In this document: piece by piece, positions 31,678 through 39,499 of the stretch
Numbering within the stretch: position 1 is the first letter of the stretch
Layout: each line of letters opens with the position of its first letter
NCBI GenBank assembly: GCA_903919715.1
Contig: CAIXJC010000075.1
Location: 98,363-139,637 of the forward strand
Reading direction: 5' to 3'
DNA length: 41,275 bases
Source of the DNA: an uncultured bacterium
GTDB taxonomy: Bacteria; Planctomycetota; Phycisphaerae; Phycisphaerales; SM1A02
The notes under the pieces: generated by a model
What the model was told of the DNA's origin: nothing
Database searches by the model: none
The model's input: the letters and a program-made list of their open reading frames with translations, nothing else
Program-made: the position numbers and the translations under genes

Positions 31678-32487
31678 CTACGCTGCGTTCGCTGTACCTG
31701 CAACACCATCACGGGTCACGATGAAGAAATCGCTGGTGATCGGATAAGGCAAACGCGAATAATCGCGTGCGATGCGCGCACGAACGCGTTCGATGAACGG
31801 GTCTGGACCATATGAAAGTGCGATAAACACGTCCCGTGCTGGTGTCGCGACATAGAAATCGCCGCGCAATTCCTTTGTGAGCCGTTCATGCAATTTCGAC
31901 AGAAGAAGCCGTGCCGCGTCATATCCGTCTTTCAACGACAACAGCGCAGCGCGTCCTCCGTCATGGCTTGCGATCACTTGCACCTGCAAATCGGGTGCGT
32001 AGAGACCGAGATTCTGACGAGCAATTTCCTCCAGTTCCTCTGGACCGATCCCCCACCGAACCATTTGTTCTGTGGAAACACTCACGGTCATCTCGGGCAT
32101 GTCGAGCACAAAGACGATGACCGTTCCGTTGACCCATGGAAGGTGTGCGATCGATTGACGATCGACCCCTTCAAAGATGGACTCCGGTTGAATGCGAGGC
32201 ATGATTCGATGTCGCGCGACGGCGAATGGAATCAGGCTTGCGCCGACCGAATCGCCCTCGAAGATTCTCTCGAAATAACTCCGCACAAATGCGTGACCAC
32301 GCTTGGGATCCTGATGGACCATTCGGTAGAGATTCTCCAATCCCATCATCTTCCCGTCGACGGTCAACTTAAGCGGCGAAACGACCTCGACTGGTCGCTG
32401 CTGATACCACGTCTTCAGCAACTGCCCCACCATTTCGGTGAAACCTTGTGGATCTTCGGGGAATTGCTCTAGGTTTGAGTCACTCAT
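31678..32487 (-). CDS. DUF1444-family protein (YtpQ-like, UPF0354)
   Basis: 269 residues from ATG at 32487, with AGGAGG 6 bases upstream, the best ribosome site in the window; the frame to 32562 is therefore too long. 'VEVVSPLKLTVDGKMMGLEN' and 'LYRMVHQDPKRGHAFVRSY' match the N-terminal half of DUF1444, a family of cytoplasmic proteins without known biochemical activity. Later parts include 'WVNGTVIVFVLDMPEMTVSV', 'SKLHERLTKELRGDFYVATP' and 'PITSDFFIVTRDGVAGT'. No signal or membrane segment. First gene of a minus-strand unit with a 59-residue protein and a lipoprotein, and divergent from kdsA with 112 bases between. Confidence 0.82.
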   Translation of the reverse strand: MSDSNLEQFPEDPQGFTEMVGQLLKTWYQQRPVEVVSPLKLTVDGKMMGLENLYRMVHQDPKRGHAFVRSYFERIFEGDSVGASLIPFAVARHRIMPRIQPESIFEGVDRQSIAHLPWVNGTVIVFVLDMPEMTVSVSTEQMVRWGIGPEELEEIARQNLGLYAPDLQVQVIASHDGGRAALLSLKDGYDAARLLLSKLHERLTKELRGDFYVATPARDVFIALSYGPDPFIERVRARIARDYSRLPYPITSDFFIVTRDGVAGTANAA

Positions 32488-32599
32488 TCTGGCCTCCTGA
32501 AGGTCACACGGAATGTGCGCACCTTCAAACGAAATATTGGATAAAATCCGACGAGATGCCAATCAATACAACGATTTTTTTGACGGGGAATTTGTAAAA

Positions 32600-33430
32600 A
32601 TGGCGCTTGACACCACCCTCTTTTATTCACAGTCCGCCCCGCCATTTGGACGCGGGCCACTCCTCATCATCGCTGGACCATGCCTCTTGGAGAGCGACGA
32701 GATCAACATGCGAATCGGAGAAACCATGCGCGACGCCTGCGCACAACATGGGCTCTCCTTCATCTTCAAGGCGAGCTTTGACAAGGCGAATCGATCAAGC
32801 GTCAAGAGTGCACGCGGACCAGGATTGGAACGGGGTTGCGAAATGTTGGCAAAGTTGAAATCCGTCTTGGGCGTTCCTGTCACAACGGATATTCACGAAC
32901 CACAGCAAGCCGCTCGAGCCGCACAGGCCGTCGACCTCCTTCAAATCCCAGCATTTCTCGCAAGACAAACTGACCTGCTTGCCGCCGCTGCCGCAACGGG
33001 TCGCGCAGTGAATGTCAAGAAAGGCCAGTTCATGGCCCCCGCTGAAATGGCCGGCGCCATTGGAAAATTGCGCGAGAGCGGCGCAAAGCAAATCATGTTG
33101 ACTGAACGCGGGACGTTCTTCGGATACCACCGGCTCGTCAACGATTTCGCAGGCGTTGGCGACATGATGCAGCTGGGCGTACCAGTCTGCTTCGATGCGA
33201 CGCATTCCACCCAGAGACCAGGCGAGGGCGAAACAAGCGGCGGCAATCCTCAGCATGCCCCCCTTCTCGCACGTGCTGCAGTCGCTGCGGGCGTCGATGC
33301 GATCTTCATGGAGTGCCATCCGGATCCTGCGGAATCGAAGAGTGACCGCGCCACGATTCAAACGCTCGCACTGATGCCTGCACTTCTGAGACAACTCGCT
33401 GAGATTCGGCGGGTGGTGGCAAAGCGATGA
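32600..33430 (+). CDS. kdsA: 3-deoxy-8-phosphooctulonate synthase (KdsA)
   Basis: 276 residues from ATG at 32600; a GGGGA element lies ~10 bases upstream, and the frame to 32513 adds non-homologous sequence. It condenses PEP with arabinose-5-phosphate for the Kdo of LPS inner core. Motifs: 'LLIIAGPCLLESDEINMR', 'FKASFDKANRSSVKSARGPG', 'VPVTTDIHEPQQA', 'QIPAFLARQTDLL', 'NVKKGQFMAPAEM', 'MLTERGTFFGYHRLVNDF', 'CFDATHSTQRPGEG' and 'IFMECHPDPAESKSD'. 'AGPCLLES' has the Cys seen in metal-dependent KdsA. It overlaps mcsA by ATGA (33427-33430). With lpxA it indicates a lipid A/Kdo outer membrane. Confidence 0.96.
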   Translation: MALDTTLFYSQSAPPFGRGPLLIIAGPCLLESDEINMRIGETMRDACAQHGLSFIFKASFDKANRSSVKSARGPGLERGCEMLAKLKSVLGVPVTTDIHEPQQAARAAQAVDLLQIPAFLARQTDLLAAAAATGRAVNVKKGQFMAPAEMAGAIGKLRESGAKQIMLTERGTFFGYHRLVNDFAGVGDMMQLGVPVCFDATHSTQRPGEGETSGGNPQHAPLLARAAVAAGVDAIFMECHPDPAESKSDRATIQTLALMPALLRQLAEIRRVVAKR

Positions 33431-33924
33431 AATGCGACCACTGCGACAAACCCGCCGTCGTCCATGAAGTCATTATCCGAAGTGGCGTCTCGAACGAAAT
33501 CCATCTCTGCGCAGAACACGCGATCGCCGCTGGTTATCCCCTGCCGATTGATCAACCGATCGCCGACATTTTTCCGCAGCTCGAAACCGCATCAAAGGGT
33601 GATATCGGCAAGGCGAAAGAGCGTTCACCCAAATGTTCCGCATGCGGCTTGACCTTCACCGCATTTCGTAAATCGGGCATGCTCGGATGCCCTGCGTGCT
33701 ATGACGCATTCATGCCGATGATTGAACAAGTGATCGAGAGTTCCCAAGGGGGCGCAACGCATCATGTGGGGCGCAGCCCTCACGGTGGAGCGGAGACCGA
33801 GCGACTGCAAAATCTGCGTGCGAAGTTGATGCGCGATCTTGAAATCGCCGTCACGGCTGAACAATATGAACGCGCTGCGAAACTGCGCGACGAACTGAGG
33901 GCCATGGATCCCCCAACGCCATGA
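33427..33924 (+). CDS. mcsA: McsA-like zinc/UVR-motif activator of the arginine kinase
   Basis: 165 residues. Zinc-binding pairs lie at the start ('MKCDHCDKPAVVHEVI', 'IHLCAEHAIAAGYP') and middle ('SPKCSACGLTFTAFRKSGML', 'GCPACYDAFMP'). A C-terminal UVR motif follows ('LRAKLMRDLEIAVTAEQYE', then 'RAAKLRDELRAM'), as in McsA/YacH, which activates McsB and supplies substrate contacts. In Firmicutes the order is ctsR-mcsA-mcsB-clpC; here no ctsR or clpC is present and kdsA precedes it. Both neighbours are joined by ATGA overlaps, so production is tightly coupled with McsB. Confidence 0.88.
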   Translation: MKCDHCDKPAVVHEVIIRSGVSNEIHLCAEHAIAAGYPLPIDQPIADIFPQLETASKGDIGKAKERSPKCSACGLTFTAFRKSGMLGCPACYDAFMPMIEQVIESSQGGATHHVGRSPHGGAETERLQNLRAKLMRDLEIAVTAEQYERAAKLRDELRAMDPPTP

Positions 33925-34997
33925 CTCAGCCGTTCTCCGCTGCCATTTCCCAAATTGGACCCGACTCTGATGTTGTCGTGACGAGCCGCGTGCGCTTGGC
34001 GCGAAACATTTCTGGATTCCCATTCGTCAGTCGAGCGAGCAATCCAATACGACTCGAGATCATGCGAGTTGTTCGTCACGCAGTCGACCATGCATCCAAA
34101 CGCACGAGTGCCGATCAAGAATTGCGGTGGATCGAGCTGCAATCGGCGCAATCGCGTGACCGCATACTCTTGTCCGAGCGCCACCTGGTCTCACGCCACT
34201 TTGCCAACAGCGACTGGCCACGCGCATTGGCGCTTTCGAATGACGAGCATTCGAGCATCATGGTGAACGAGGAAGATCACCTTCGCATTCAGTTCCTCTG
34301 CGCAGGATCGCGACTTGCTGATGCATTTACTGCGGCATTTCGCCTCGAAAACGCACTCGCTGAATCGACGAATTTTTCATTCCACCCGCGATGGGGATAT
34401 CTCACAGCGTGCCCGACAAATGTTGGATGCGGCATTCGGATGAGCGCGATGCTCCATCTGCCCGGCGTTCAAATCATGAAAGAAGTCGATCGGATTAAAC
34501 GTGCCGCGAAGGAACTGCATCTTGCCGTGCGCGGCTATTACGGGGAAGGTTCGGAATCGATCGGCGACTTCTTTCAATTCTCAAACCAAATAACGCTCGG
34601 ATCCACAGAGGATGCTCTGCTTGAAGAATTCAACGGCGTTGTCCTTCCGCGCCTGGTTGGTTATGAACGCGAAGCCCGAACTGCAGCGCTCGCTCGCCAC
34701 CGAAGCCGGATCGAAGACGTCGTTTTCCGTGCGCATGCGAATTTGAGCGCTGCCCGATTGTTGACTGCCGATGCAGCAACGAAAGATCTCAGCCGAGTTC
34801 GCTTTGGTGTCGTGATGGGATTGCTTCCCGTGGATCTTGCGACGATCCAACGATTACTGCTCCAAGTGCAGCCGGCCCATTTGTCAGTAATCGATCCTCG
34901 CGCACTCGAAGGAGACGAGATCGAGCGCGAAGTGCGTGCGACATTCATGCGACAAGCGCTCGCGCGAGGTCCGTCGGAACCGAATCCAAACTCGTGA
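33921..34997 (+). CDS. mcsB: Protein arginine kinase McsB
   Basis: 358 residues, typical length. Phosphorylates arginine residues of damaged or regulatory proteins, marking them for ClpCP. Phosphagen-kinase-fold motifs: 'VVTSRVRLARNISGFPF', 'LLSERHLVSRHFANSD', 'MVNEEDHLRIQFLCAGSRL' (the Glu and ATP-site residues), 'YLTACPTNVGCGIRMSAMLH' with the nucleotide-binding Arg, and 'VRGYYGEGSESIGDFFQFSN'. 'VGCGIRMS' replaces the usual 'LGTGLRAS'; the Cys is unusual but the Arg is kept. The C-terminal domain ('SRVRFGVVMGLLPVDLATI') carries the phosphoarginine-binding part. It overlaps mcsA and ends in a convergent arrangement with phhB. Confidence 0.94.
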   Translation: MTQPFSAAISQIGPDSDVVVTSRVRLARNISGFPFVSRASNPIRLEIMRVVRHAVDHASKRTSADQELRWIELQSAQSRDRILLSERHLVSRHFANSDWPRALALSNDEHSSIMVNEEDHLRIQFLCAGSRLADAFTAAFRLENALAESTNFSFHPRWGYLTACPTNVGCGIRMSAMLHLPGVQIMKEVDRIKRAAKELHLAVRGYYGEGSESIGDFFQFSNQITLGSTEDALLEEFNGVVLPRLVGYEREARTAALARHRSRIEDVVFRAHANLSAARLLTADAATKDLSRVRFGVVMGLLPVDLATIQRLLLQVQPAHLSVIDPRALEGDEIEREVRATFMRQALARGPSEPNPNS

Positions 34998-34999
34998 AT

Positions 35000-35020
35000 C
35001 AGGGCTGAGATTTTGCCCTG
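35000..35020. terminator. Possible bidirectional terminator hairpin between mcsB and phhB
   Basis: CAGGGC (35000-35005) pairs with GCCCTG (35015-35020) around a 9-base loop ending in TTTT, in the 40-base gap between converging genes. The stem is short and there is no external T-run, so support is modest. Confidence 0.35.
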
Positions 35021-35037
35021 GGATTTGGCCTAGCGAA

Positions 35038-35325
35038 TCAACTGACGCTCGCAGCATCCGCTGCAAGTGCTGCGCCAAAATCCTTCTCCGTCAATCCCCC
35101 CGCATCATGTGTGGAATATCCCAGCGTGACACGGTTGTATTTGACGAGAATGTCAGGGTGATGCTGCGTTCGCTCTGCCTCAACAGCCACGCGATTCACA
35201 AAGCGCATCGAAGCAAGAAAGTCGCCGAACGTGAAGGTGCGCTCGATCAAATCCCCAGTTCGAGACCAGTGTGGGACTGCCGACATTTGGACCGCGATTT
35301 CGGATGATGAGAGTTTGTTCGCCAT
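35038..35325 (-). CDS. phhB: Pterin-4a-carbinolamine dehydratase
   Basis: 95 residues from ATG at 35325 ('MANKLSSSEIAVQM'); three extra residues are possible from 35334. Dehydrates 4a-hydroxytetrahydropterin. Family features: 'LIERTFTFGDFLASMRFVNR', then 'AERTQHHPDILVKYNRVTLG' with the His-His-Pro core, and 'YSTHDAGGLTEKDF' with the terminal Thr-His and Gly-Leu-Thr-x-x-Asp. No aromatic hydroxylase gene lies nearby. In bacteria without hydroxylases, this fold has been linked to pterin recycling in molybdenum cofactor use; moaA and a MOSC gene are within 6 kb, which is suggestive only. Confidence 0.93.
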   Translation of the reverse strand: MANKLSSSEIAVQMSAVPHWSRTGDLIERTFTFGDFLASMRFVNRVAVEAERTQHHPDILVKYNRVTLGYSTHDAGGLTEKDFGAALAADAASVS

Positions 35326-35364
35326 GCACCCCAAATACTAGCGAATCATTACCATGCAATTGTC

Positions 35365-36600
35365 GTGGCTATTCCACTCGAACATCAATCTCTGCGAAAA
35401 CTTCGCCCGCGGATTGCAGTCGTATCGCTTCAGCTTGGCGACACACATGAAACGGTCGCGAAGGTGCTGTCATCGCGATTTGAATTTGATGCTCGAGTCA
35501 TCAATGAACGAGATCATATTTCCATCGCCATGGCCGTTCGCGAGGCGCAAGCATTGGTGCTGATTGGTGCGCCAACGGTTGCGAACATGCAAATCCCAGC
35601 CACGGAAGAAGCGATCTCGTCGATGATTCCAATCATCGCACTTTGCGCAGGACTTGATGAGAACGATGACTCGCCACCTGGCATTTCTTACGTCATTGAT
35701 CCAGCCCTTGGACCAGAACATCTCGCAACCGCTTTGTCTGCGCTGATCTCGAGGCAGCGAGAGATCCAGAGACTGCAGCTTGATACGGTGACTGCGCTTC
35801 GATTTTCTGGCGGCCTGCGAACTGAAATTGACACTATTCAAGAAGAACTGCAACTCGCTGCGAGTGTCCAGCGTGAGTTCCTTCCCCGCATCCTGCCATC
35901 GATCGGCGGAATCGCATCGGCTGCGCTGTGGCGACCTGCCGCATATGTCTCGGGCGATATCTATAACGTTCTGCGCCTGGATGAACATCATCTTGGTCTC
36001 TTCGTCACAGATGCGGTTGGGCATGGCGTTCCTGCGGCACTGCTGACATTGGTTATCTCACGAAGTCTCCCGACGAAGGAAATCACTGAGAAGTCTTATC
36101 GCATTCTTTCCCCAGGCGAGGCACTTGCGCAAGTGAATGCGGACATGATGACGCGCGCTGGGAGAACGACACGCTTCGCAACGGCGATCTATGCAATCAT
36201 TGACACGCGCACTCATCAATTGACGGTTGCAAGCGCAGGGCATCTGCCTCTCCTTCGAATCACTCGTGGCGGGCAGTGCGAACCGATTCACACATTCGGC
36301 GGCCTCTTGGGAGTCTTCGAAGACGAGACCTTCAAAGAAGAGGTGATCACACTCTCGCCTGGCGACAAACTGCTCTTTTATACGGACGGTTTCGAGCAAG
36401 CCTTTCCTGAATTAGGCCATGATCCAGCGGCGCCCCGCTTGCCAAATCGCAGATACATGGACGTCTTTAATGAATTCGCTTCGATCGAAAGTCCTGCGGA
36501 TTTTATTGAGAACGTCAATCGACGACTCGACGAAGAGTGCGAAGACTTTCCACAAATCGACGATTTGACCTTGCTGTGCTCTGGCTGGACCGGGATCTAG
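35365..36600 (+). CDS. PP2C-family serine phosphatase (RsbU/SpoIIE type) with degenerate receiver-like N-terminus
   Basis: 411 residues from GTG at 35365. Residues ~10-130 resemble a response-regulator receiver domain ('RPRIAVVSLQLGDTHETVAK', 'AQALVLIGAPTVANMQIPA') but lack a clear phosphoacceptor Asp. A coiled helix follows ('ISRQREIQRLQLDTVTALR' and 'EIDTIQEELQLAASVQREF'), typical of RsbU linkers. The phosphatase domain has the metal Asp in 'AYVSGDIYNVLRL', 'FVTDAVGHGVPAALLTLVI', 'ATAIYAIIDTRTHQLTVASA' with 'GHLPLL', 'LLFYTDGFEQAF' and 'QIDDLTLLCSG'. Such enzymes regulate anti-anti-sigma factors in stress responses. No anti-sigma partner is adjacent. It ends 4 bases into convergent ribE. 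Confidence 0.9.
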   Translation: MAIPLEHQSLRKLRPRIAVVSLQLGDTHETVAKVLSSRFEFDARVINERDHISIAMAVREAQALVLIGAPTVANMQIPATEEAISSMIPIIALCAGLDENDDSPPGISYVIDPALGPEHLATALSALISRQREIQRLQLDTVTALRFSGGLRTEIDTIQEELQLAASVQREFLPRILPSIGGIASAALWRPAAYVSGDIYNVLRLDEHHLGLFVTDAVGHGVPAALLTLVISRSLPTKEITEKSYRILSPGEALAQVNADMMTRAGRTTRFATAIYAIIDTRTHQLTVASAGHLPLLRITRGGQCEPIHTFGGLLGVFEDETFKEEVITLSPGDKLLFYTDGFEQAFPELGHDPAAPRLPNRRYMDVFNEFASIESPADFIENVNRRLDEECEDFPQIDDLTLLCSGWTGI

Positions 36601-37208
36601 CGCGCGGCGAGATGACGGCGGACGGCTTGATCGATCATCCGAGCGACCGAGTCCACTTCAAGATTGACGAGATCACCAACGACCGTGCGACCGAGTGTTG
36701 TCCGCGCGAGAGTCTCTGGAATCAGTGCGACTTCGAACCAATCCGCAGTGCTGTTTGCAACGGTCAGAGAAACGCCGTCCATCGTGATCGACCCTTGCGA
36801 CGTGACCAGCGCGAGAGTTCCATGCTTGTCATCCGCCGCTTTCACGCGAAGTCGCCACTGCCCATCGGACCGATCAACATTGCAAACTTGTCCAATCGAA
36901 TCGACATGCCCCTGAACGATGTGACCGCCCATCGGATCTCCCATTCGCAGTGCGGGTTCGAGATTGACGCAGTCGCCGACCGACAATGAGCCAAGCGTTG
37001 TCATTGAGAGAGTGTGCACAATGACATCAACCTCGAATTGACTGTCGCGAATATCGACTGCGGTCAAACAGACGCCATCGACGCTGACGGAATCACCTCG
37101 GCGCAGGCGCTGAGCAATCTCGGCAGATTCGATCGCCAATCGCATTCCACTCGCCGTTGTTGTGCGATTCGCAATGGTGCCAACGGATTGAACGAGTCCC
37201 GTAAACAC
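36597..37208 (-). CDS. ribE: Riboflavin synthase alpha chain
   Basis: 203 residues. Dismutates two 6,7-dimethyl-8-ribityllumazine molecules to riboflavin. It shows the internal repeat of two lumazine-binding barrels: 'MFTGLVQSVGTIANRTTT', 'GDSVSVDGVCLTAVDIRDSQ' and 'NLEPALRMGDPMGGHIVQGH', then 'VDSIGQVCNVDRSDGQWRLR', 'SQGSITMDGVSLTVANS' and 'IPETLARTTLGRTVVGDLVN'. The conserved N-terminal Met-Phe-Thr-Gly supports the start. Only 3 bases separate it from the SpoIID-like gene upstream on the same strand, so they are probably co-transcribed. No other rib gene is nearby, and no FMN riboswitch is visible. Confidence 0.96.
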   Translation of the reverse strand: MFTGLVQSVGTIANRTTTASGMRLAIESAEIAQRLRRGDSVSVDGVCLTAVDIRDSQFEVDVIVHTLSMTTLGSLSVGDCVNLEPALRMGDPMGGHIVQGHVDSIGQVCNVDRSDGQWRLRVKAADDKHGTLALVTSQGSITMDGVSLTVANSTADWFEVALIPETLARTTLGRTVVGDLVNLEVDSVARMIDQAVRRHLAAR

Positions 37209-37211
37209 AGA

Positions 37212-38675
37212 TTATTTCCACGCCTGCACGATCATTGATTGAGGATAGTAACGGGCAAGGATCTGCTTGTAGGTGCTTCCCTTGCGCCCCATTTCCTGGG
37301 CGCCGTGCTGGCAGAGCCCAACGCCATGCCCGAAACCTCGGCCAGAAATCTCTGCTGTTGCGCCAACGATGCGAATTGAACAGTCGCAAGAACGCATGCT
37401 GGATTTCGAATCGCCCGGCGCGTTGATCGCTCGACGAAAATCTTCGGCCTCGATCAGAACCGAAACTCCCTTGTTCGTTCGAATGCGAAATTCCACGGGT
37501 CGGCCGGCACTGTTCTTGTCGGAAATCTCGACGCTTGATGGGAGTTGCAGTGCCGCCAAATCCGGCCGCGCATTGGCACACCCCCATGCTTGAAGCCGCG
37601 CCTGAATCTTTGCCAGTGGTATCGACACCTTCCACGTTGCAATCGATGCGCCTTGGCAGCATGAAGTACGACGAGCAGAATCATTGCCCGTCGAGACACA
37701 AACGATGTTGTGAAATGGGTTGTCGGTTAATACTCCAAACGCATTTGCAGGTCGTCCACCGCACGCACTCGAGTAATACGCCGGCACCACAACACCATCA
37801 TGAACCAAGACTTGCCCGCGCGTGTCGCGCACTGCCGCAATCGCCTTCGCATTTTCCGTTGCTCCAATCCACGCCTGACTTTGTTGGCCCGCAACCATGT
37901 CATAGTGACGTCGCCCTTCCCAGCGCGCCTCTTCAACCACTGCGAAACTGCGGGCAGCGATTGCCTGAGCGTGATACGCAGCATCGCACCACGATGGATA
38001 AAGCTCCTTCGCAATGACGCCTGGAAGATAGGAATCCATTCCAACATCCACGACAAGATCAACGCTGCTTGGAGTGCGCACAACTCGCATTTTTCCAGGC
38101 CACTCCTTCTGATTCCACTGAATGCAACGCGAATCACCTGCGGGAGATTGGATCGTCAGTTCTCCTGCGCCATACTCGTGAGTTTCCGCTGGTGCGCCAC
38201 CTCTTTTCGCCGACGTGACCCGCCACCCATCGTTCTGTATTCGAATCTCGATGGGAGTGTTTGCCGTCCACTCCACATCCGTCGCCGAAGGATCTTCGGG
38301 CGATATTCGGATTCGCCCAGCGGCGTGATTGATGATGACGACCTCTGATGGTGCAAGCGTTTCAATTCGAATGGCAACTTCAGGTTCGGTCGAAGGAGGA
38401 GTCGGAAGCGGCTTTGGCGGAATCGGTTGAGGCTTGATTGGTGTCTGCACACAAACAACCGCTGGAGCATCCGCGGCGGGCGGTGCCTCCTCCGGGGCAT
38501 TCTCCGGGGCATCACTGACGAGTGGCGCAGGCGTAACGCAAAGTGGCGCGGATTTCTCTGCTCGGACAGGAGCTGAATCGTCCGCACACGAGGCGAGAAA
38601 AACCACTGCTGGAACCAAGCAGATGCCCAGTGCACGGCAGAAGGGTGAACGACGATTTTGCGGGAGAAGTTGCAT
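37212..38675 (-). CDS. SpoIID/LytB-domain lipoprotein
   Basis: 487 residues. A lipoprotein signal ends in 'LVPAVVFLASCADD'. A ~70-residue Pro/Ala-rich linker ('PIPPKPLPTPPSTEPE') is followed by a beta domain ('VVIINHAAGRIRISPED') and then the SpoIID region. Its elements are 'DSYLPGVIAKELYPSW', 'YHAQAIAARSFAVVEEARW', 'RDTRGQVLVHDGVVVPAYYS', 'SACGGRPANAF' and near the C-terminus 'GRGFGHGVGLCQHGAQEMGR'. SpoIID of Bacillus is a lytic transglycosylase of denuded glycan. In non-sporulating bacteria, homologues are thought to remodel peptidoglycan, but activity here is not shown. Lipid anchoring with a long linker would place it at the inner face of the outer membrane or the outer face of the inner membrane. 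Confidence 0.92.
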   Translation of the reverse strand: MQLLPQNRRSPFCRALGICLVPAVVFLASCADDSAPVRAEKSAPLCVTPAPLVSDAPENAPEEAPPAADAPAVVCVQTPIKPQPIPPKPLPTPPSTEPEVAIRIETLAPSEVVIINHAAGRIRISPEDPSATDVEWTANTPIEIRIQNDGWRVTSAKRGGAPAETHEYGAGELTIQSPAGDSRCIQWNQKEWPGKMRVVRTPSSVDLVVDVGMDSYLPGVIAKELYPSWCDAAYHAQAIAARSFAVVEEARWEGRRHYDMVAGQQSQAWIGATENAKAIAAVRDTRGQVLVHDGVVVPAYYSSACGGRPANAFGVLTDNPFHNIVCVSTGNDSARRTSCCQGASIATWKVSIPLAKIQARLQAWGCANARPDLAALQLPSSVEISDKNSAGRPVEFRIRTNKGVSVLIEAEDFRRAINAPGDSKSSMRSCDCSIRIVGATAEISGRGFGHGVGLCQHGAQEMGRKGSTYKQILARYYPQSMIVQAWK

Positions 38676-38975
38676 GAAGAAGTGCGAGGGATGAAAACGC
38701 TGAACCAGCGAGGATTGACCGAGTCAACTGAGCGGATCCTTGACGATTTCTTATCGTCCAAACGGTGGATAGAGGCGACATTTCACGGCGCGGTTGGAAC
38801 CTTGGGGGAAATTTGTGAGCGCATGCCCCCGCGGATACTCTTAACTGACGGAAATCCACCACTGCGAGGCACGCAATGAGGCTTCCGCCCATCGATCATG
38901 AAACACGTTGCCGCAAACATCACAAAGTCTCGAGAACTCGAATCTGAATCGAGCCCAAGGATTTGCACCCCCAGC
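38676..38975. other. Intergenic region between the SpoIID-like and MOSC genes
   Basis: 300 bases between divergent genes. A 63-codon plus-strand frame (ATG 38691 to 38879, 'MKTLNQRGLTESTERILDD') is protein-like, but it lacks a well-spaced ribosome site (GAGG only one base from ATG) and matches no family I know. I see no strong promoter, hairpin or repeat. Confidence 0.4.
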
Positions 38976-39443
38976 ATGACCGTGAGAGAAATCTATATCT
39001 CGCCAGGGCATAATTTTTTTGGGCATCATGGGAAGGCTGCTGGTACCCATCCGACACTCTCGGTTGATGAGGTCGAGTGCGTCGCTGGCGAGGGTTTGCG
39101 TGGCGACCGATTCTTTGGATACAAAAAGGACTATCTAGGCCAAGTCACGTTCCTTGCAGAGGAAGTCTTCCAAGCCCTCTGCGCTCATTTCAAGGTCGTC
39201 GACAAATCAGCGGCCTTGCTTCGGCGCAATGTCATCACGAGCGGAATTGACTTGAACGAACTCATCGGCGTGCAATTCGAATTGCAAGGGATTCGCTTTC
39301 GAGGTGTTGCAGAGTGCAGTCCGTGCTTGTGGATGAACGCATCATTCGGCCCTGGAGCGGAAGATTTTCTCAAAGATCGTGGCGGATTGCGTGCGCGAAT
39401 TCTCACCTCGGGAATTCTGCGCGTCGACAATAAAACGGCATAA
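38976..39443 (+). CDS. MOSC-domain protein
   Basis: 155 residues from ATG at 38976 ('MTVREIYISPGHNFFGHHG'); an upstream in-frame ATG (38898) would add 26 unrelated residues. MOSC domains carry a conserved Cys that can hold a sulfido-molybdenum centre or transfer sulfur. Here the segments are 'SVDEVECVAGEGLRGDRFFG', 'VTFLAEEVFQALCAHFKVVD', 'LRRNVITSGIDLNELIGVQF' and 'FRGVAECSPCLWMNASFGPG', where 'SPC' supplies the expected Cys. It is a short, stand-alone version like YiiM-type or plain MOSC proteins. A moaA gene lies ~900 bases downstream on the same strand, which fits a molybdenum cofactor link. Confidence 0.92.
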   Translation: MTVREIYISPGHNFFGHHGKAAGTHPTLSVDEVECVAGEGLRGDRFFGYKKDYLGQVTFLAEEVFQALCAHFKVVDKSAALLRRNVITSGIDLNELIGVQFELQGIRFRGVAECSPCLWMNASFGPGAEDFLKDRGGLRARILTSGILRVDNKTA

Positions 39444-39451
39444 ACCAGTTT

Positions 39452-39475
39452 CGATGCGCATGGCGATGCGCATGG
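39452..39475 (+). repeat. Tandem 12-bp repeat with palindromic ATGCGCAT cores
   Basis: CGATGCGCATGG occurs twice in succession (39452-39463, 39464-39475) in the 56-base gap between the MOSC and TauE-like genes, which converge. Each copy contains the self-complementary ATGCGCAT. Confidence 0.75.
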
Positions 39476-39499
39476 TCATCGCGCAATCCATGGCTTTCT

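Noticed and set aside
38691..38879. 63-codon plus-strand frame 'MKTLNQRGLTESTERILDD'
   Set aside because: Ribosome site badly spaced, no family, and no operon context beyond the divergent gap. Left as a note in the intergenic entry.
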